Position numbers and translations under genes: made by a program. Source: Allofustis seminis DSM 15817 (GTDB taxonomy: Bacteria; Bacillota; Bacilli; Lactobacillales; Carnobacteriaceae_A). From it: a DNA stretch of 64,000 nt. This document shows positions 21,803-31,364 of this stretch, piece after piece; the stretch's first letter is position 1, and every line of letters starts with the position of its first letter. Location: assembly GCF_000374325.1 (NCBI RefSeq), contig NZ_KB894079.1, forward strand, positions 94,910 to 158,909. Direction: 5' to 3'. Under the pieces are notes generated by a model that saw nothing but the letters and a program-made list of their open reading frames with translations, was not told the DNA's origin and did no database searches.

Positions 21803-22449
21803 CCAACATTGCAAAATATATTGATCATACACTACTAAAACCGGATGCAACTCAGGAGCAGATCAAAAAGCTGACAGATAAAGCAAAAGAGTATGGTTTC
21901 ATGTCAGTCTGCGTAAACCCTACTTGGGTGAAATTCTGTGCAAATGAATTAAAAGATTCGGATGTTAGAGTTTGTACAGTCATCGGATTCCCACTAGGGG
22001 CAAATACATCTGAAGTAAAAGCATTTGAAACACGAGATGCAATTGCTAATGGTGCAGATGAAGTAGATATGGTTATTAATATTGGTGAATTAAAAGCTGG
22101 CAATACAAAAGATGTCCAAAAAGATATCGAAGCAGTTGTTGAAGCAGCTAATGGTACATTAGTGAAAGTCATCATTGAAACATGTCTATTATCTGAAGAA
22201 GAGAAAGTAGTAGCTTGTCAATTAGCAAAAGCTGCTGGAGCGGACTTCGTAAAAACGTCTACTGGATTCTCAACAGGTGGTGCAACAGCATCTGATATTC
22301 GTCTAATGCGCGAAACTGTTGGAGAAGAAATGGGTGTTAAAGCATCAGGTGGCGTTCACAATTTTGAAGAAGCGATGGCCATGATTGAAGCAGGTGCTAG
22401 TAGAATTGGAGCATCAAGCGGTATCGCGATTGTCCAAGGTGCTAAATAA
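21799..22449 (+). CDS. deoC: Deoxyribose-phosphate aldolase DeoC
   Basis: Class I aldolase cleaving deoxyribose 5-phosphate to glyceraldehyde 3-phosphate and acetaldehyde in deoxynucleoside catabolism. The 216-residue protein shows [34 protein letters not shown], the Schiff-base lysine in FVKTSTGFS (about residue 151) and the second lysine in [11 protein letters not shown] 21799 overlaps the prmA stop by 4 nt and is followed by a strong terminator, so it depends on the prmA transcript. No other deo gene is present in this window. Confidence 0.96.
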   Translation: MTNIAKYIDHTLLKPDATQEQIKKLTDKAKEYGFMSVCVNPTWVKFCANELKDSDVRVCTVIGFPLGANTSEVKAFETRDAIANGADEVDMVINIGELKAGNTKDVQKDIEAVVEAANGTLVKVIIETCLLSEEEKVVACQLAKAAGADFVKTSTGFSTGGATASDIRLMRETVGEEMGVKASGGVHNFEEAMAMIEAGASRIGASSGIAIVQGAK

Positions 22450-22466
22450 TTAATATGAATAAAGCA

Positions 22467-22494
22467 GGGGAGAATTTATTCTCCCCTTTTTTTT
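22467..22494 (+). terminator. Terminator after deoC
   Basis: GGGGAGAA (22467-22474), loop TTTA, TTCTCCCC (22479-22486), eight T. One of the strongest in the window. Confidence 0.95.
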
Positions 22495-22516
22495 ATGAAT
22501 GCTTTTAATAGAATAG

Positions 22517-22545
22517 TTGCAATCCTTTGTTAGACTGATTACAAT
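22517..22545 (+). promoter_or_regulatory. Predicted promoter of rel-dtd
   Basis: TTGCAA (22517-22522), 17 bp, TACAAT (22540-22545), 51 nt ahead of the rel start codon. Confidence 0.75.
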
Positions 22546-22596
22546 AAACTATAAACATATTTTATCCGGTGGTTGATTAGAAGAAGAGGGATGCCC

Positions 22597-24807
22597 ATGT
22601 CTAGAGAAAAAGTTTATACGGCTGAAGAGGTCTTTGATATATGCAAAGAGTATATGAATGATGACCATATTCGATTTGTCGAACGTGCATATGCTCTTGC
22701 AAAAAAAGCTCACAAAGGACAAATGCGCAAATCAGGCGAGGAATATATCACGCATCCTGTTCAAGTTGCTGCTATTTTGGCGGAGCTGCATATGGATCCC
22801 GCTACGATTGCTACCGGTTTTTTGCATGATGTGGTAGAAGATACAGAGTATACACATGAAGATATTGAACGCTTATTTTCTGCAGAAGTAGCTGATCTCG
22901 TTGAGGGCGTGACGAAACTTGGAACATTTAAATTCAAATCCAAACAAGAAAATCAAGCAGAAAATCATCGCAAAATGCTTTTAGCTATGGCCCAAGATGT
23001 CCGAGTTGTCTTGGTCAAATTAGCGGACCGTCTTCATAATATTCGAACAATTAAATATCATCGTCCAGAAAAGCAAAAAGAAATTGCTAGAGAGACACTC
23101 GAAATATATGCACCACTGGCAGATCGTTTAGGGATCAGTCGAATGAAGTGGGAGCTTGAAGACACTTCTTTTCGCTATTTAAATAGTGAAAAATATTATG
23201 AAATTGTACGATTAATGGCTTCGCGCCGCGAAGATCGTGAAAAATATATTAATAAAGTCATCGAAGTGATTCAAACGGCCATTGATGAATTGGGAATAGA
23301 GGCTGACATCTATGGTCGGCCTAAACATATTTATTCTATCTATCGTAAAATGGTAGACAAAAATAAAGAGTTCAATGAAATTTATGATCTATTGGGCATT
23401 CGCGTACTTGTGCATTCAATTAAAGATTGTTATGCCGTCCTTGGAGCTATTCATACGGAATGGAAACCGATGCCAGGTCGTTTTAAGGACTATATTGCAA
23501 TGCCAAAAGTTAATATGTATCAATCGTTACATACGACGGTTCTAGGCCCTAATGCCACACCACTAGAAGTCCAAATTCGAACATATCAAATGCATGAAGT
23601 TGCTGAATATGGGGTGGCGGCACACTGGGCATATAAAGAAGGAAAATCTGCAGATCATCAAACTGACATGAGTCGTCAGCTTTCATGGTTCCGAGATATT
23701 ATTGAATTTCAAAAAGAATCAGATAATGCTGGTGAATTTATGGAAGCAATTAAAGAGGATATATTTACCGATAAAGTCTATGTATTTACGCCAAATGGTG
23801 AAGTCATGGAGCTTCCAGAAGGTGCCAGCACATTGGACTTTGCATATCATATTCACTCCGAAATCGGAAATAAATCAACAGGAGCTCGTGTTAATGGCCG
23901 AATTGTTCCACTAAATTACAAATTAAAAACGGGCGATATTGTCGAGATTATCACGTCAAATGCATCACAAGGACCAAGTCGAGATTGGTTAAATTTCGTA
24001 AATACTTCGAAAGCACGCAACAAAATTCGTCGCTTCTTCAAAATTCAACATCGCGATGAAAATATTGAAGAAGGCAAGACGCTCATCAAGCATCTACTTC
24101 TTGATCAAGGGTTTAAACCTAAAGATATTTTAACGGATGATAATATCCAAAATGCTGTTGAAAGTACTTCTTATAAAAATCAAGATGATTTATTTGCAGC
24201 GGTAGGGTTTGGAGAAGCGAAGCCACTGACCATTATTAATCGACTGACGGCAGATATACGACGTGAACGGGAAAAAGAAATTGAAAAAGCTAAAATTGAA
24301 GAAGCCGTTCTAGAAGTTGAAAAGAAAAAACAGCCTGAAAAAGTGAAAATTCGTCATGAAGACGGTATTGTGGTGGAAGGTGCAAGTAATTTATTAATTC
24401 GAATTAGTAAATGTTGTAACCCCGTTCCTGGTGATGATATTGTTGGTTATATTACGCGTGGACGTGGTATTTCAATTCATCGCCGTAATTGTCCAAATGT
24501 AAGACAAGGCACAAGTAATTATAATCGCCTCATTGAAGTGGAATGGGAAAATATGAATGCCCCTAAAAATTATATGACTGACTTGGAAGTTACTGGTTAT
24601 GACCGCAATGGCTTATTAAATGATGTCTTACAAGTTATTAGTAGCATGACTTCTTCATTGAAGCATATTCAAGCAAAAGTAAGTCAAGAACATATGGCGA
24701 TTATTAACTTTACTGTAGCAGTGTCTAACACAAAAGAATTGCAAGAATTAATGAAAAAAATAAATCAAATCCCCGATGTTTATAATGTCAAACGAGTCGT
24801 AAACTAA
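22597..24807 (+). CDS. rel: Bifunctional (p)ppGpp synthetase/hydrolase Rel
   Basis: Makes and degrades the stringent-response alarmone (p)ppGpp. The 736-residue protein has an HD hydrolase domain with HDVVEDT near residue 76, a synthetase domain with GRFKDYIAMPKVNMYQSLHT (the RFKD form typical of bifunctional enzymes), TGS (about 393-455, VYVFTPNGEVMELPEG), a Cys/His conserved region (CCNPVPGDDIVGYI) and a C-terminal ACT domain. Start ATG 22597 is 6 nt from AGAGGG; TTG 22573 and ATG 22591 are less well placed. The dtd gene follows at 11 nt. Confidence 0.96.
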   Translation: MSREKVYTAEEVFDICKEYMNDDHIRFVERAYALAKKAHKGQMRKSGEEYITHPVQVAAILAELHMDPATIATGFLHDVVEDTEYTHEDIERLFSAEVADLVEGVTKLGTFKFKSKQENQAENHRKMLLAMAQDVRVVLVKLADRLHNIRTIKYHRPEKQKEIARETLEIYAPLADRLGISRMKWELEDTSFRYLNSEKYYEIVRLMASRREDREKYINKVIEVIQTAIDELGIEADIYGRPKHIYSIYRKMVDKNKEFNEIYDLLGIRVLVHSIKDCYAVLGAIHTEWKPMPGRFKDYIAMPKVNMYQSLHTTVLGPNATPLEVQIRTYQMHEVAEYGVAAHWAYKEGKSADHQTDMSRQLSWFRDIIEFQKESDNAGEFMEAIKEDIFTDKVYVFTPNGEVMELPEGASTLDFAYHIHSEIGNKSTGARVNGRIVPLNYKLKTGDIVEIITSNASQGPSRDWLNFVNTSKARNKIRRFFKIQHRDENIEEGKTLIKHLLLDQGFKPKDILTDDNIQNAVESTSYKNQDDLFAAVGFGEAKPLTIINRLTADIRREREKEIEKAKIEEAVLEVEKKKQPEKVKIRHEDGIVVEGASNLLIRISKCCNPVPGDDIVGYITRGRGISIHRRNCPNVRQGTSNYNRLIEVEWENMNAPKNYMTDLEVTGYDRNGLLNDVLQVISSMTSSLKHIQAKVSQEHMAIINFTVAVSNTKELQELMKKINQIPDVYNVKRVVN

Positions 24808-24818
24808 AGGAGAATATT

Positions 24819-25265
24819 ATGCGAGTAATTATTCAACGCGTGAGTCGCGCATCTGTTTCGGTGCAAGAAGAAGTCATAGGAGCCATTCAAAAAGGCTTTA
24901 TGATTTTAGTAGGTGTCGAAGATGATGATAATGATCAAGACGTTTTATATTTGGCACGAAAAATTAGCAATATGCGTATTTTTGACGATGAAGAAGGAAA
25001 GATGAATCGCTCATTAAAAGATGTTGGTGGAAGTGTTCTATCGATTTCTCAATTTACACTTCACGCTCAAACAAAAAAAGGGAATCGTCCGAGCTTTATT
25101 GATGCGGCAGCCCCTGAATATGCTAATAAATTATATGAACAATTAAATGAATGCATACGAGCAGAGGGTATCACTGTAGAAGAAGGAAAATTTGGAGCCA
25201 ATATGCAAGTAGCACTTGTTAATGATGGCCCAGTGACAATATGGCTTGATTCAAAAAATAAATAA
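24819..25265 (+). CDS. dtd: D-aminoacyl-tRNA deacylase
   Basis: Hydrolyses D-amino acids and glycine from mischarged tRNAs. The 148-residue protein has the family motifs SQFTLHAQTKKGNRPSF and the C-terminal NDGPVTIWLDS with the cross-subunit Gly-Pro. It follows rel by 11 nt (AAAGGAG), the standard rel-dtd pair. Confidence 0.96.
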   Translation: MRVIIQRVSRASVSVQEEVIGAIQKGFMILVGVEDDDNDQDVLYLARKISNMRIFDDEEGKMNRSLKDVGGSVLSISQFTLHAQTKKGNRPSFIDAAAPEYANKLYEQLNECIRAEGITVEEGKFGANMQVALVNDGPVTIWLDSKNK

Positions 25266-25267
25266 AT

Positions 25268-25324
25268 AAAAAGCATCTTATGGCTGATGTGTTCTAAAAG
25301 ACACTGTGCATAAGATGCTTTTAT
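25268..25324. terminator. Bidirectional terminator between dtd and the amidase gene
   Basis: AAAAGCATCTTATG and CATAAGATGCTTTT form a 14 bp stem with A runs before and T runs after, so it can end both convergent transcripts. Confidence 0.85.
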
Positions 25325-25342
25325 TTTATATTATAAATGATA

Positions 25343-26716
25343 TTATTGACCATAATAGTCGCGAAGTGCTTGATAAATTGCTTCGGCAACAGTAGCTTGA
25401 TAGTGATCTGTTCGAATATGTTTCAAATCTACAAAATGATTCATATAGCCTAATTCAATTAAGATTGCGGGCTGGGTATTTTCCCGTAAGACTTGGAAAT
25501 TTCCAAAGCGGGTGCCATTATTTGGCAATTCTCCTTGAGTGGCTAGATAATGACTAATCGTTTCTGCAATGTCTAGATCGGCATCGTTATAATAATAAGT
25601 CGTTGTACCACTCATCATGTTAGGAACTTCAAGAGAGTCAAAATGCAAACTGATAAATAAATCTGCATGATTTTGATTAGAAATCTGTGCTCTTTCACCT
25701 AAGCCGACATCGCGGTCCTCTGTACGTGTCATAATTACATTGGCGCCAGCATCTTGCAAACGTGCTTGTAATTTGAATGATGTGTTAAGTGCTAATTCTT
25801 TTTCATAGACTTGTTCATCAGTAGAAATAGCTCCTGGATCTGTTCCACCATGTCCTGCATCAATCACGATGGTCGCTTCAGATAAATGAGTGTTCACACG
25901 CGCATGATAATTTTTGCGATTTTCTTCTTGGGATACTTCGACTTCTTCAGAAAAATCATTCGTATGAGCCGATGCTAGCCAATTTCCAATATATCCATAT
26001 TGATCAGGCGCAACTTCCACATAGAACCAGTCCCCCTCTGAATATAAATAGTTAAACTCTTCACCATAGGTAGCGTGATAGATAACTGAACTATTACTTG
26101 TCGGTTCCATATAGATTTCTGCCGCTTCCGCATCAATTGAGACGTATGATTCATAATCAATGATCCGTTCAAGCGATGCTTCCAGCTGAGTAGGCGCTGC
26201 TATTATTTCCAGATAGTCGCTATTAATCCAAGCAACTTTTCCCATATAAAGCACTTGATACCAATCGCCATCTTGATAGACAATTTCAAGTTCTGCATTT
26301 TCTGGAATAGTTCCGATAATTTCTGATTCGGCAGAAGCATATTGACGAAGATTAACTTCAGGTGCATTAATTACACGACCATATTGAATGGAATCTGGTG
26401 TAATTTCTTCTTTTTCAACGAGCCAACTGGCCACCCAGCCTAATTGATCATTTCCAATGCGTACTTGATACCACTGATTTTCTTCGGACAAGATTTGTAA
26501 ACGATCGTCTTGATTAACCTGGGTGAGAATGTCATAGGAAAGTCCTGGACCTAGCCGGACATTGAGAACATTAGCCATGACGACAACGGTATTTTCATTA
26601 GCTAAAGCGATCATACTTCCAATTCCGGCAATAAAAAATAAAAGTATAATAGCTAAAAATGTTTTTAAAGATGGAAGATATTTTTGTACTTTAGCATTTG
26701 AATAATTAGAGTTCAT
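25343..26716 (-). CDS. Membrane-anchored N-acetylmuramoyl-L-alanine amidase with three SH3b domains (LytH-like)
   Basis: Peptidoglycan amidase acting outside the membrane. The 457-residue protein has one N-terminal hydrophobic helix (about 18-42, FLAIILLFFIAGIGSMIALA), three bacterial SH3 domains (about 43-103, 112-172, 190-250; motifs VLNVRLGPG, VNLRQYAS) and an Amidase_3 domain (about 283-455) with zinc ligands in DAGHGG, YEKELAL and SLHFDS and the glutamate in ELGYM. The architecture and location between dtd and hisS match Staphylococcus aureus lytH, but here the gene is on the opposite strand. No partner gene such as actH is nearby. Confidence 0.9.
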   Translation of the reverse strand: MNSNYSNAKVQKYLPSLKTFLAIILLFFIAGIGSMIALANENTVVVMANVLNVRLGPGLSYDILTQVNQDDRLQILSEENQWYQVRIGNDQLGWVASWLVEKEEITPDSIQYGRVINAPEVNLRQYASAESEIIGTIPENAELEIVYQDGDWYQVLYMGKVAWINSDYLEIIAAPTQLEASLERIIDYESYVSIDAEAAEIYMEPTSNSSVIYHATYGEEFNYLYSEGDWFYVEVAPDQYGYIGNWLASAHTNDFSEEVEVSQEENRKNYHARVNTHLSEATIVIDAGHGGTDPGAISTDEQVYEKELALNTSFKLQARLQDAGANVIMTRTEDRDVGLGERAQISNQNHADLFISLHFDSLEVPNMMSGTTTYYYNDADLDIAETISHYLATQGELPNNGTRFGNFQVLRENTQPAILIELGYMNHFVDLKHIRTDHYQATVAEAIYQALRDYYGQ

Positions 26717-26747
26717 AATTTCACCTCTTTTATATGCTTTTTGACCT

Positions 26748-26776
26748 ATTATAGCAGTCTTTTTAAGGAATTAAAA
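26748..26776 (-). promoter_or_regulatory. Predicted extended -10 promoter of the amidase gene
   Basis: On the minus strand TGCTATAAT gives an extended -10 with the hexamer at 26753-26748. The -35 (TTTTAA) is weak. Confidence 0.55.
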
Positions 26777-26914
26777 GAAATAGTTTCAAAATAAGACAAA
26801 TATTTAACATAACTATTTCATATAACAACTATTATCAAAAATATTAGTTTGCTTATACAAATATAAATGAAAGAAGATACTTGTTGTCTAGTAATGTAAT
26901 TGAACCACTGTAGA
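26754..26914. other. AT-rich divergent intergenic region with inverted repeat
   Basis: No gene seen. GAAATAGTT (26777-26785) and AACTATTTC (26811-26819) form a perfect 9 bp inverted repeat, 34 bp apart centre to centre, just upstream of the amidase promoter. It might be an operator or chance in AT-rich DNA. Confidence 0.35.
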
Positions 26915-26943
26915 TTGACATTTCTTTCAATATGTAGTAGCAT
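26915..26943 (+). promoter_or_regulatory. Predicted promoter of the hisS-aspS T-box transcript
   Basis: TTGACA (26915-26920), 17 bp, TAGCAT (26938-26943). Transcription would begin around 26950, giving a leader of about 280 nt before hisS. Confidence 0.6.
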
Positions 26944-26949
26944 TTAAAC

Positions 26950-27183
26950 AGTAAAATAAAAATACCGAAGATGGAAAAGAGTAATAGTACTGGATGTACA
27001 GAAAGGTTGTAAAAGCTGAGAGCAACTCATCAAAAGGCTATGAAAGACATTCCAGAGGTTAGCATGAAAATGTTACGTATTCAGGCGTTAACTGATGAAA
27101 AGATAGATGATTAATCTAAATGTAGGTGGCACCACGTGAAGCGACGTCCTTATTTTTGCATTGGCAAAATGAGGGCTTTTTTT
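26950..27183 (+). ncRNA. T-box riboswitch, apparent tRNA-Asp specificity
   Basis: Leader that reads tRNA charging and controls hisS-aspS by antitermination. Stem I base GGAA (26973-26976) pairs with TTCC (27050-27053). AGTA (26980-26983) faces GAA (27042-27044), and ATAG (26984-26987) pairs with CTAT (27038-27041). This puts GAC at 27046-27048 in the specifier position (GAA-A-GAC-A, the same layout as GAA-A-GGC-A of glyQS leaders). The T-box TAGGTGGCACCACG is at 27123-27136; its TGGC would pair with a tRNA ending GCCA, i.e. discriminator G73, as in tRNA-Asp but not tRNA-His (C73). The leader ends in the terminator at 27146-27183. T-box identity is firm; specificity is inferred from two independent contacts. 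Confidence 0.9.
27146..27183 (+). terminator. T-box regulated terminator before hisS
   Basis: A stem from GTCCTTATTTTTGC to GCAAAATGAGGGC with one bulged T and loop ATTG is followed by seven T. It competes with the antiterminator formed by the T-box sequence. Confidence 0.85.
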
Positions 27184-27226
27184 GTGAGCAGATTTATTTA
27201 AAAATAAAAAGAGAAAGGATATCAAT

Positions 27227-28498
27227 ATGAAATATCAAAAAATACGCGGAACGGCAGATATTTTGCCAAATGAAGGCGAGAAATGGTCGCTAATTGAAAA
27301 TAAATTAAAAGAAATTTTGATGCATTATTACTATCAGGAAGCTCGTCTTCCGATATTTGAACAATTTGAACTATTTGCGCGAGGGGTTGGCGAGACAAGT
27401 GATATTGTTTCAAAAGAGATGTATGATTTTTACGATAAGGGAGAACGCCATTTAGCGCTTCGACCTGAAGGGACTGCTGGCATGGTTCGTGCCTATGTTG
27501 AGAATAAATTGTATGGACCAGAACATCACAAGCCACAAAAATATTTTTATATTGGACCGATGTTTCGCTTTGAACGTCCTCAAAATGGTCGTATGCGACA
27601 ATTTCATCAATTAGGCGTCGAAGTATTTGGAAGTAAGAATGCTGCGGTTGATGCAGAAGTCATGACCTTAGCTTATGTGATGTGTCAATCACTTGGATTG
27701 AAAGATCTTAAATTATATATCAATTCTCTGGGCAGTAATGAAGATCGCATTCAATATCGTCAAGCACTTATAGATTTTTTAACGCCACATTTTGCTGAGC
27801 TATCGAAAGATTCACAAGAACGACTGCACAAAAATCCATTACGTGTCTTAGATAGTAAAGATCCTCAAGATCAAAAAATAGTTGCGGCAGCACCTAATAT
27901 CTTAGATTATTTAAGTGAAGAATCTGCACAACATTTTGGACAAGTACAAGAAATTCTTCAAGCTTTAAATATTCCTTACGAGATTGTACCAAGTATGGTA
28001 AGAGGGCTTGATTATTATAATGATACAATTTTTGAGCTAGTTACGACTTGCGATATTTTAGGAGCAGGTTCCACCATTTGCGGTGGAGGACGATATGATC
28101 AACTTGTCGAAGAGGTAGGTGGTCCTGAGACTCCTGCTTTTGGATTTGCGATGGGGCTTGAGCGTTTAATGATCCTACTTGATGAAGCGGATGATTATTT
28201 TGCAAATTTACATAAATTGGATGCTTATGTTATTACAATCGGTCAAGCAGTGAATGCTGAAGCAGCTAAAGTAACAAAAGCTTTGCGCGACTCTGGCTGG
28301 AAAGTTGAGCGTGAATTTATCGGACGAAAACCAGGTAGTCAATTTAAATCAGCAGATAAACTGAATGCTTCTTATGTATTCACGATGGGTGAGAATGAAC
28401 TTGAAACTGGAATTGTCAATATGAAGCACCTAGAAACAGGACATGAAGTGCCAGTGAAGCTGGAAGATATTTATAATTTTAAATTGAATTTAAATTAG
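27227..28498 (+). CDS. hisS: Histidine-tRNA ligase
   Basis: Class II synthetase charging tRNA-His. The 423-residue protein starts YQKIRGTADILPNE, has motif 2 GPMFRFERPQNGRMRQFHQ, the His-specific RGLDYYNDTIFE and GGGRYDQLVEEVGG, motif 3 AFGFAMGLERLM and the C-terminal anticodon-binding domain. ATG 27227 follows AGAAAGGA. First gene of hisS-aspS-nfo behind the T-box leader. Confidence 0.97.
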   Translation: MKYQKIRGTADILPNEGEKWSLIENKLKEILMHYYYQEARLPIFEQFELFARGVGETSDIVSKEMYDFYDKGERHLALRPEGTAGMVRAYVENKLYGPEHHKPQKYFYIGPMFRFERPQNGRMRQFHQLGVEVFGSKNAAVDAEVMTLAYVMCQSLGLKDLKLYINSLGSNEDRIQYRQALIDFLTPHFAELSKDSQERLHKNPLRVLDSKDPQDQKIVAAAPNILDYLSEESAQHFGQVQEILQALNIPYEIVPSMVRGLDYYNDTIFELVTTCDILGAGSTICGGGRYDQLVEEVGGPETPAFGFAMGLERLMILLDEADDYFANLHKLDAYVITIGQAVNAEAAKVTKALRDSGWKVEREFIGRKPGSQFKSADKLNASYVFTMGENELETGIVNMKHLETGHEVPVKLEDIYNFKLNLN

Positions 28499-28521
28499 AA
28501 AAAAAGACAGGGAGAATTAGT

Positions 28522-30339
28522 ATGGAAAGAACGAATTATTGTGGACGGATTAATCAAACATATCTTGGACAAGACGTTGTATTAAAAGGATGGGTACAGC
28601 GAAGAAGAGATTTGGGCGGAATGGTTTTTGTTGATTTAAGAGACCGCGAAGGGATTGTCCAAGTAGTTTTCAACGAAGAAACCAATGAAAAAGTATTGAA
28701 AACGGCCCATGAATTACATTCTGAAGATGTGATTGAAGTTATTGGGGAAGTAGCCGAACGCATTGATGGCCAAAAAAATGAAAATTTAGCAACAGGATCA
28801 ATTGAAGTTGTCGCAAAAGATTTAAAAATATTAAATGCAGCTCAAACGCCGCCTTTTAATATTGCACATCATGAAGGGACATCGAATGATTTACGCTTAA
28901 AATATCGTTATTTAGATTTAAGAAACGAAAGAATGCAGCGCAATCTCATGCTACGCCATAAAGTAACACATGCGATCCGCAACTTTTTGGACAAACATCA
29001 ATTTATAGATATAGAGACTCCTTATCTAACGAAGTCGACACCTGAAGGCGCGCGCGACTATTTAGTGCCTTCACGTGTGCATGATGGTAAATTCTATGCA
29101 TTGCCTCAATCACCACAAATTCTAAAACAACTCTTAATGGCAAGTGGATTCGATCGTTATTATCAAATTGTTCGCTGCTTCCGTGATGAAGACCTCCGTG
29201 GAGATCGTCAGCCAGAATTTACACAAGTGGATTTAGAAATGTCCTTTTTATCGGAAGAAGAAATTCGAAATTTAATGGAAGAAATGTTGAAATATGTTGT
29301 GAAACAAACTTCCGGTCAGGAAATTAAAGCATCATTTCCAGTCATGAATTATGATGATGCAATGGCAAATTATGGTTCCGACAAGCCAGATATTCGCTTT
29401 GAAATGTTGCTCAAAGATGTTACAGGTGTCGTGAAAAATTGCGATTTTAAAGTATTTTCCTCCACCATTGAGCAAGGCGGAGCAGTTAAAGGACTTACAG
29501 TCGCTGGCGGTGCCGATCAATTTACGCGCAAACAAATTGATGCCTTACAAGAAATTGTAAGCCAGCATGGAGCAAAAGGCTTAGCTTGGTTAAAAGTGAC
29601 AGAAGAAGGATTCTCTGGTCCTATTGCTCGCTTTTTTGAAGAAGAAGCACTTCAAAGTTCATTGATGGATGCTATGGGAGCTGAAGCAGGGGACTTGCTA
29701 TTATTTGTTGCTGACAAATTGCAAGTTGTACATGCTGCATTGGGCGATTTACGTGTTCATTTAGGTCAGATGCTGAAACTATATGCACCAGATGAACTTG
29801 CATTCTTGTGGGTTGTCAATTGGCCTTTATATGAATATGATGAGGAACAAGGACGTTTTGTAGCATCTCATCACCCATTTACCAGACCTCAGGCACAAGA
29901 TATCGAGAAATTATCAACAAATCCTTATGACATCCGAGCACAAGCATATGACATTGTCTTGAATGGTTATGAAGTAGGTGGGGGAAGTTTACGTATTCAT
30001 GAACGTGAGCTTCAAGAAATGATGCTGCATACGTTAGGATTTTCTGATGAAGAAATGTATCAACAATTTGGCTTTTTGCTGGAGGCTATGAATTATGGAT
30101 TCCCGCCACATGGTGGAATCGCATTGGGACTGGACCGTTTAGTTATGATTTTAGCAAATGAGCCTAATATACGTGAAGTTATTGCTTTTCCTAAAAATGG
30201 TAAAGCTGCCGATCCACTCACAGGGGCTCCTTCCATGGTATCAAAAGATCAATTGGATGAGTTACATTTAAAAGTAACGGCTTCAAAAGAAAAGATGGTA
30301 GCTGATAACGTTTTTGATTTTGGACAGGAGGATGAATAA
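28522..30339 (+). CDS. aspS: Aspartate-tRNA ligase
   Basis: Class II synthetase charging tRNA-Asp. The 605-residue bacterial-type enzyme has the N-terminal OB anticodon domain ([20 protein letters not shown]), motif 2 [20 protein letters not shown], the bacterial GAD insertion (about 285-420) and motif 3 [14 protein letters not shown]. It lies 23 nt after hisS with GGGAG. Its stop overlaps the next ATG by one base (TAATG). The T-box specifier GAC matches this second gene rather than hisS. Confidence 0.97.
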   Translation: MERTNYCGRINQTYLGQDVVLKGWVQRRRDLGGMVFVDLRDREGIVQVVFNEETNEKVLKTAHELHSEDVIEVIGEVAERIDGQKNENLATGSIEVVAKDLKILNAAQTPPFNIAHHEGTSNDLRLKYRYLDLRNERMQRNLMLRHKVTHAIRNFLDKHQFIDIETPYLTKSTPEGARDYLVPSRVHDGKFYALPQSPQILKQLLMASGFDRYYQIVRCFRDEDLRGDRQPEFTQVDLEMSFLSEEEIRNLMEEMLKYVVKQTSGQEIKASFPVMNYDDAMANYGSDKPDIRFEMLLKDVTGVVKNCDFKVFSSTIEQGGAVKGLTVAGGADQFTRKQIDALQEIVSQHGAKGLAWLKVTEEGFSGPIARFFEEEALQSSLMDAMGAEAGDLLLFVADKLQVVHAALGDLRVHLGQMLKLYAPDELAFLWVVNWPLYEYDEEQGRFVASHHPFTRPQAQDIEKLSTNPYDIRAQAYDIVLNGYEVGGGSLRIHERELQEMMLHTLGFSDEEMYQQFGFLLEAMNYGFPPHGGIALGLDRLVMILANEPNIREVIAFPKNGKAADPLTGAPSMVSKDQLDELHLKVTASKEKMVADNVFDFGQEDE

Positions 30340-31238
30340 TGGTTCTTTTAGGTTCGCACGTTAGCATGAAAGCCCCAGATTTTTATTTGGGATCAGCGCG
30401 TGAAGCTGTGGGTTACGGTGAAAATACTTTTATGATTTATACGGGAGCGCCTCAAAATACACGACGTCGCCCGATTGAAGAAATGAAAGTACCCGAAGCT
30501 TTGGCTTTTATGGACGAAAATAATATTGATGTAGATCATATTGTGATTCATGCTCCTTATATTGTGAATTTAGGAAATACAAACAAAAAATCTACTTATG
30601 AGTTTGGTGTGCAATTTTTAAAAGAAGAAATTAAGCGTGCTGAAGCCATGGGAGCAACACAAATGACGCTTCATCCAGGTGCTCATGTAGGGGCTGGTGC
30701 CGCTAAAGGTATTGCACAAATCGCCAAAGGATTAAATGAAGTGCTAAGAGCTGACCAAACTGTTCAAATTGCACTAGAAACAATGGCAGGAAAAGGTACT
30801 GAGATAGGACGAACTTTTGAAGAACTCCGAGCAATTATAGATCAGGTCGATTTAAAAGATAAGCTTTCTGTCACTATGGACACGTGCCATATTCATGATG
30901 CTGGATACAATGTCAAGGAAGATTTTGACGGTGTGTTAGAACAATTCGATCGCATTATTGGACTTGACTATTTGAAAGTAATTCATGTAAATGATTCAAA
31001 AAACATTCGCGGAGCACATAAAGACCGTCATGCTAATATTGGTTTCGGTGAAATTGGCTTTGATGCCCTTAATTATGTTGTGCATCATAAGCAGTTAAAA
31101 GATTTACCCAAAATTCTAGAAACACCATTTGTAGGTGAAGATAAAAATAATAAAAAACCGCCTTATAAGTTTGAAATTGAAATGTTACGTGAACAAATAT
31201 TTAACCCCAATTTATTGGAAGATGTTATGAATCAATAA
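30339..31238 (+). CDS. nfo: Deoxyribonuclease IV (AP endonuclease Nfo)
   Basis: Zinc-dependent AP endonuclease of base-excision repair. The 299-residue TIM-barrel protein begins [18 protein letters not shown] and carries the family patterns [38 protein letters not shown] and [20 protein letters not shown] with the metal ligands. It overlaps aspS by one nt and is the last gene of the T-box transcript, so a repair enzyme would share aminoacyl-tRNA control. Confidence 0.95.
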   Translation: MVLLGSHVSMKAPDFYLGSAREAVGYGENTFMIYTGAPQNTRRRPIEEMKVPEALAFMDENNIDVDHIVIHAPYIVNLGNTNKKSTYEFGVQFLKEEIKRAEAMGATQMTLHPGAHVGAGAAKGIAQIAKGLNEVLRADQTVQIALETMAGKGTEIGRTFEELRAIIDQVDLKDKLSVTMDTCHIHDAGYNVKEDFDGVLEQFDRIIGLDYLKVIHVNDSKNIRGAHKDRHANIGFGEIGFDALNYVVHHKQLKDLPKILETPFVGEDKNNKKPPYKFEIEMLREQIFNPNLLEDVMNQ

Positions 31239-31254
31239 AAATAAGACTTATAAT

Positions 31255-31286
31255 ACAGCCTTTCTAAGTGGAAGGCTGTTTTTTTA
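31255..31286 (+). terminator. Terminator after nfo
   Basis: ACAGCCTTTC and GGAAGGCTGT (10 bp with one G-T pair), loop TAAGT, then seven T. Confidence 0.9.
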
Positions 31287-31296
31287 TTATGAACAC

Positions 31297-31331
31297 TTGA
31301 CTGTTAATAAGTGTATATGTATACTATACAC
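31297..31331 (+). promoter_or_regulatory. Promoter and overlapping palindromic operator of the GntR-ABC cassette
   Basis: TTGACT (31297-31302), 17 bp, TATACT (31320-31325). GTGTATA (31311-31317) and TATACAC (31325-31331) form a perfect inverted repeat around a 7 nt centre containing GTATAC. The palindrome covers the -10 box, as expected for an autorepressor. That the GntR protein next door binds it is inference. Confidence 0.75.
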
Positions 31332-31364
31332 AGTAAAAGAAATATAAAATAAGGTGAGTCACCA

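Noticed and set aside
27048-27050. CAT as the His specifier of the T-box
   Set aside because: It would fall outside the position set by the GAA and TTCC flanks, and TGGC does not suit the C73 of tRNA-His. GAC fits both contacts.
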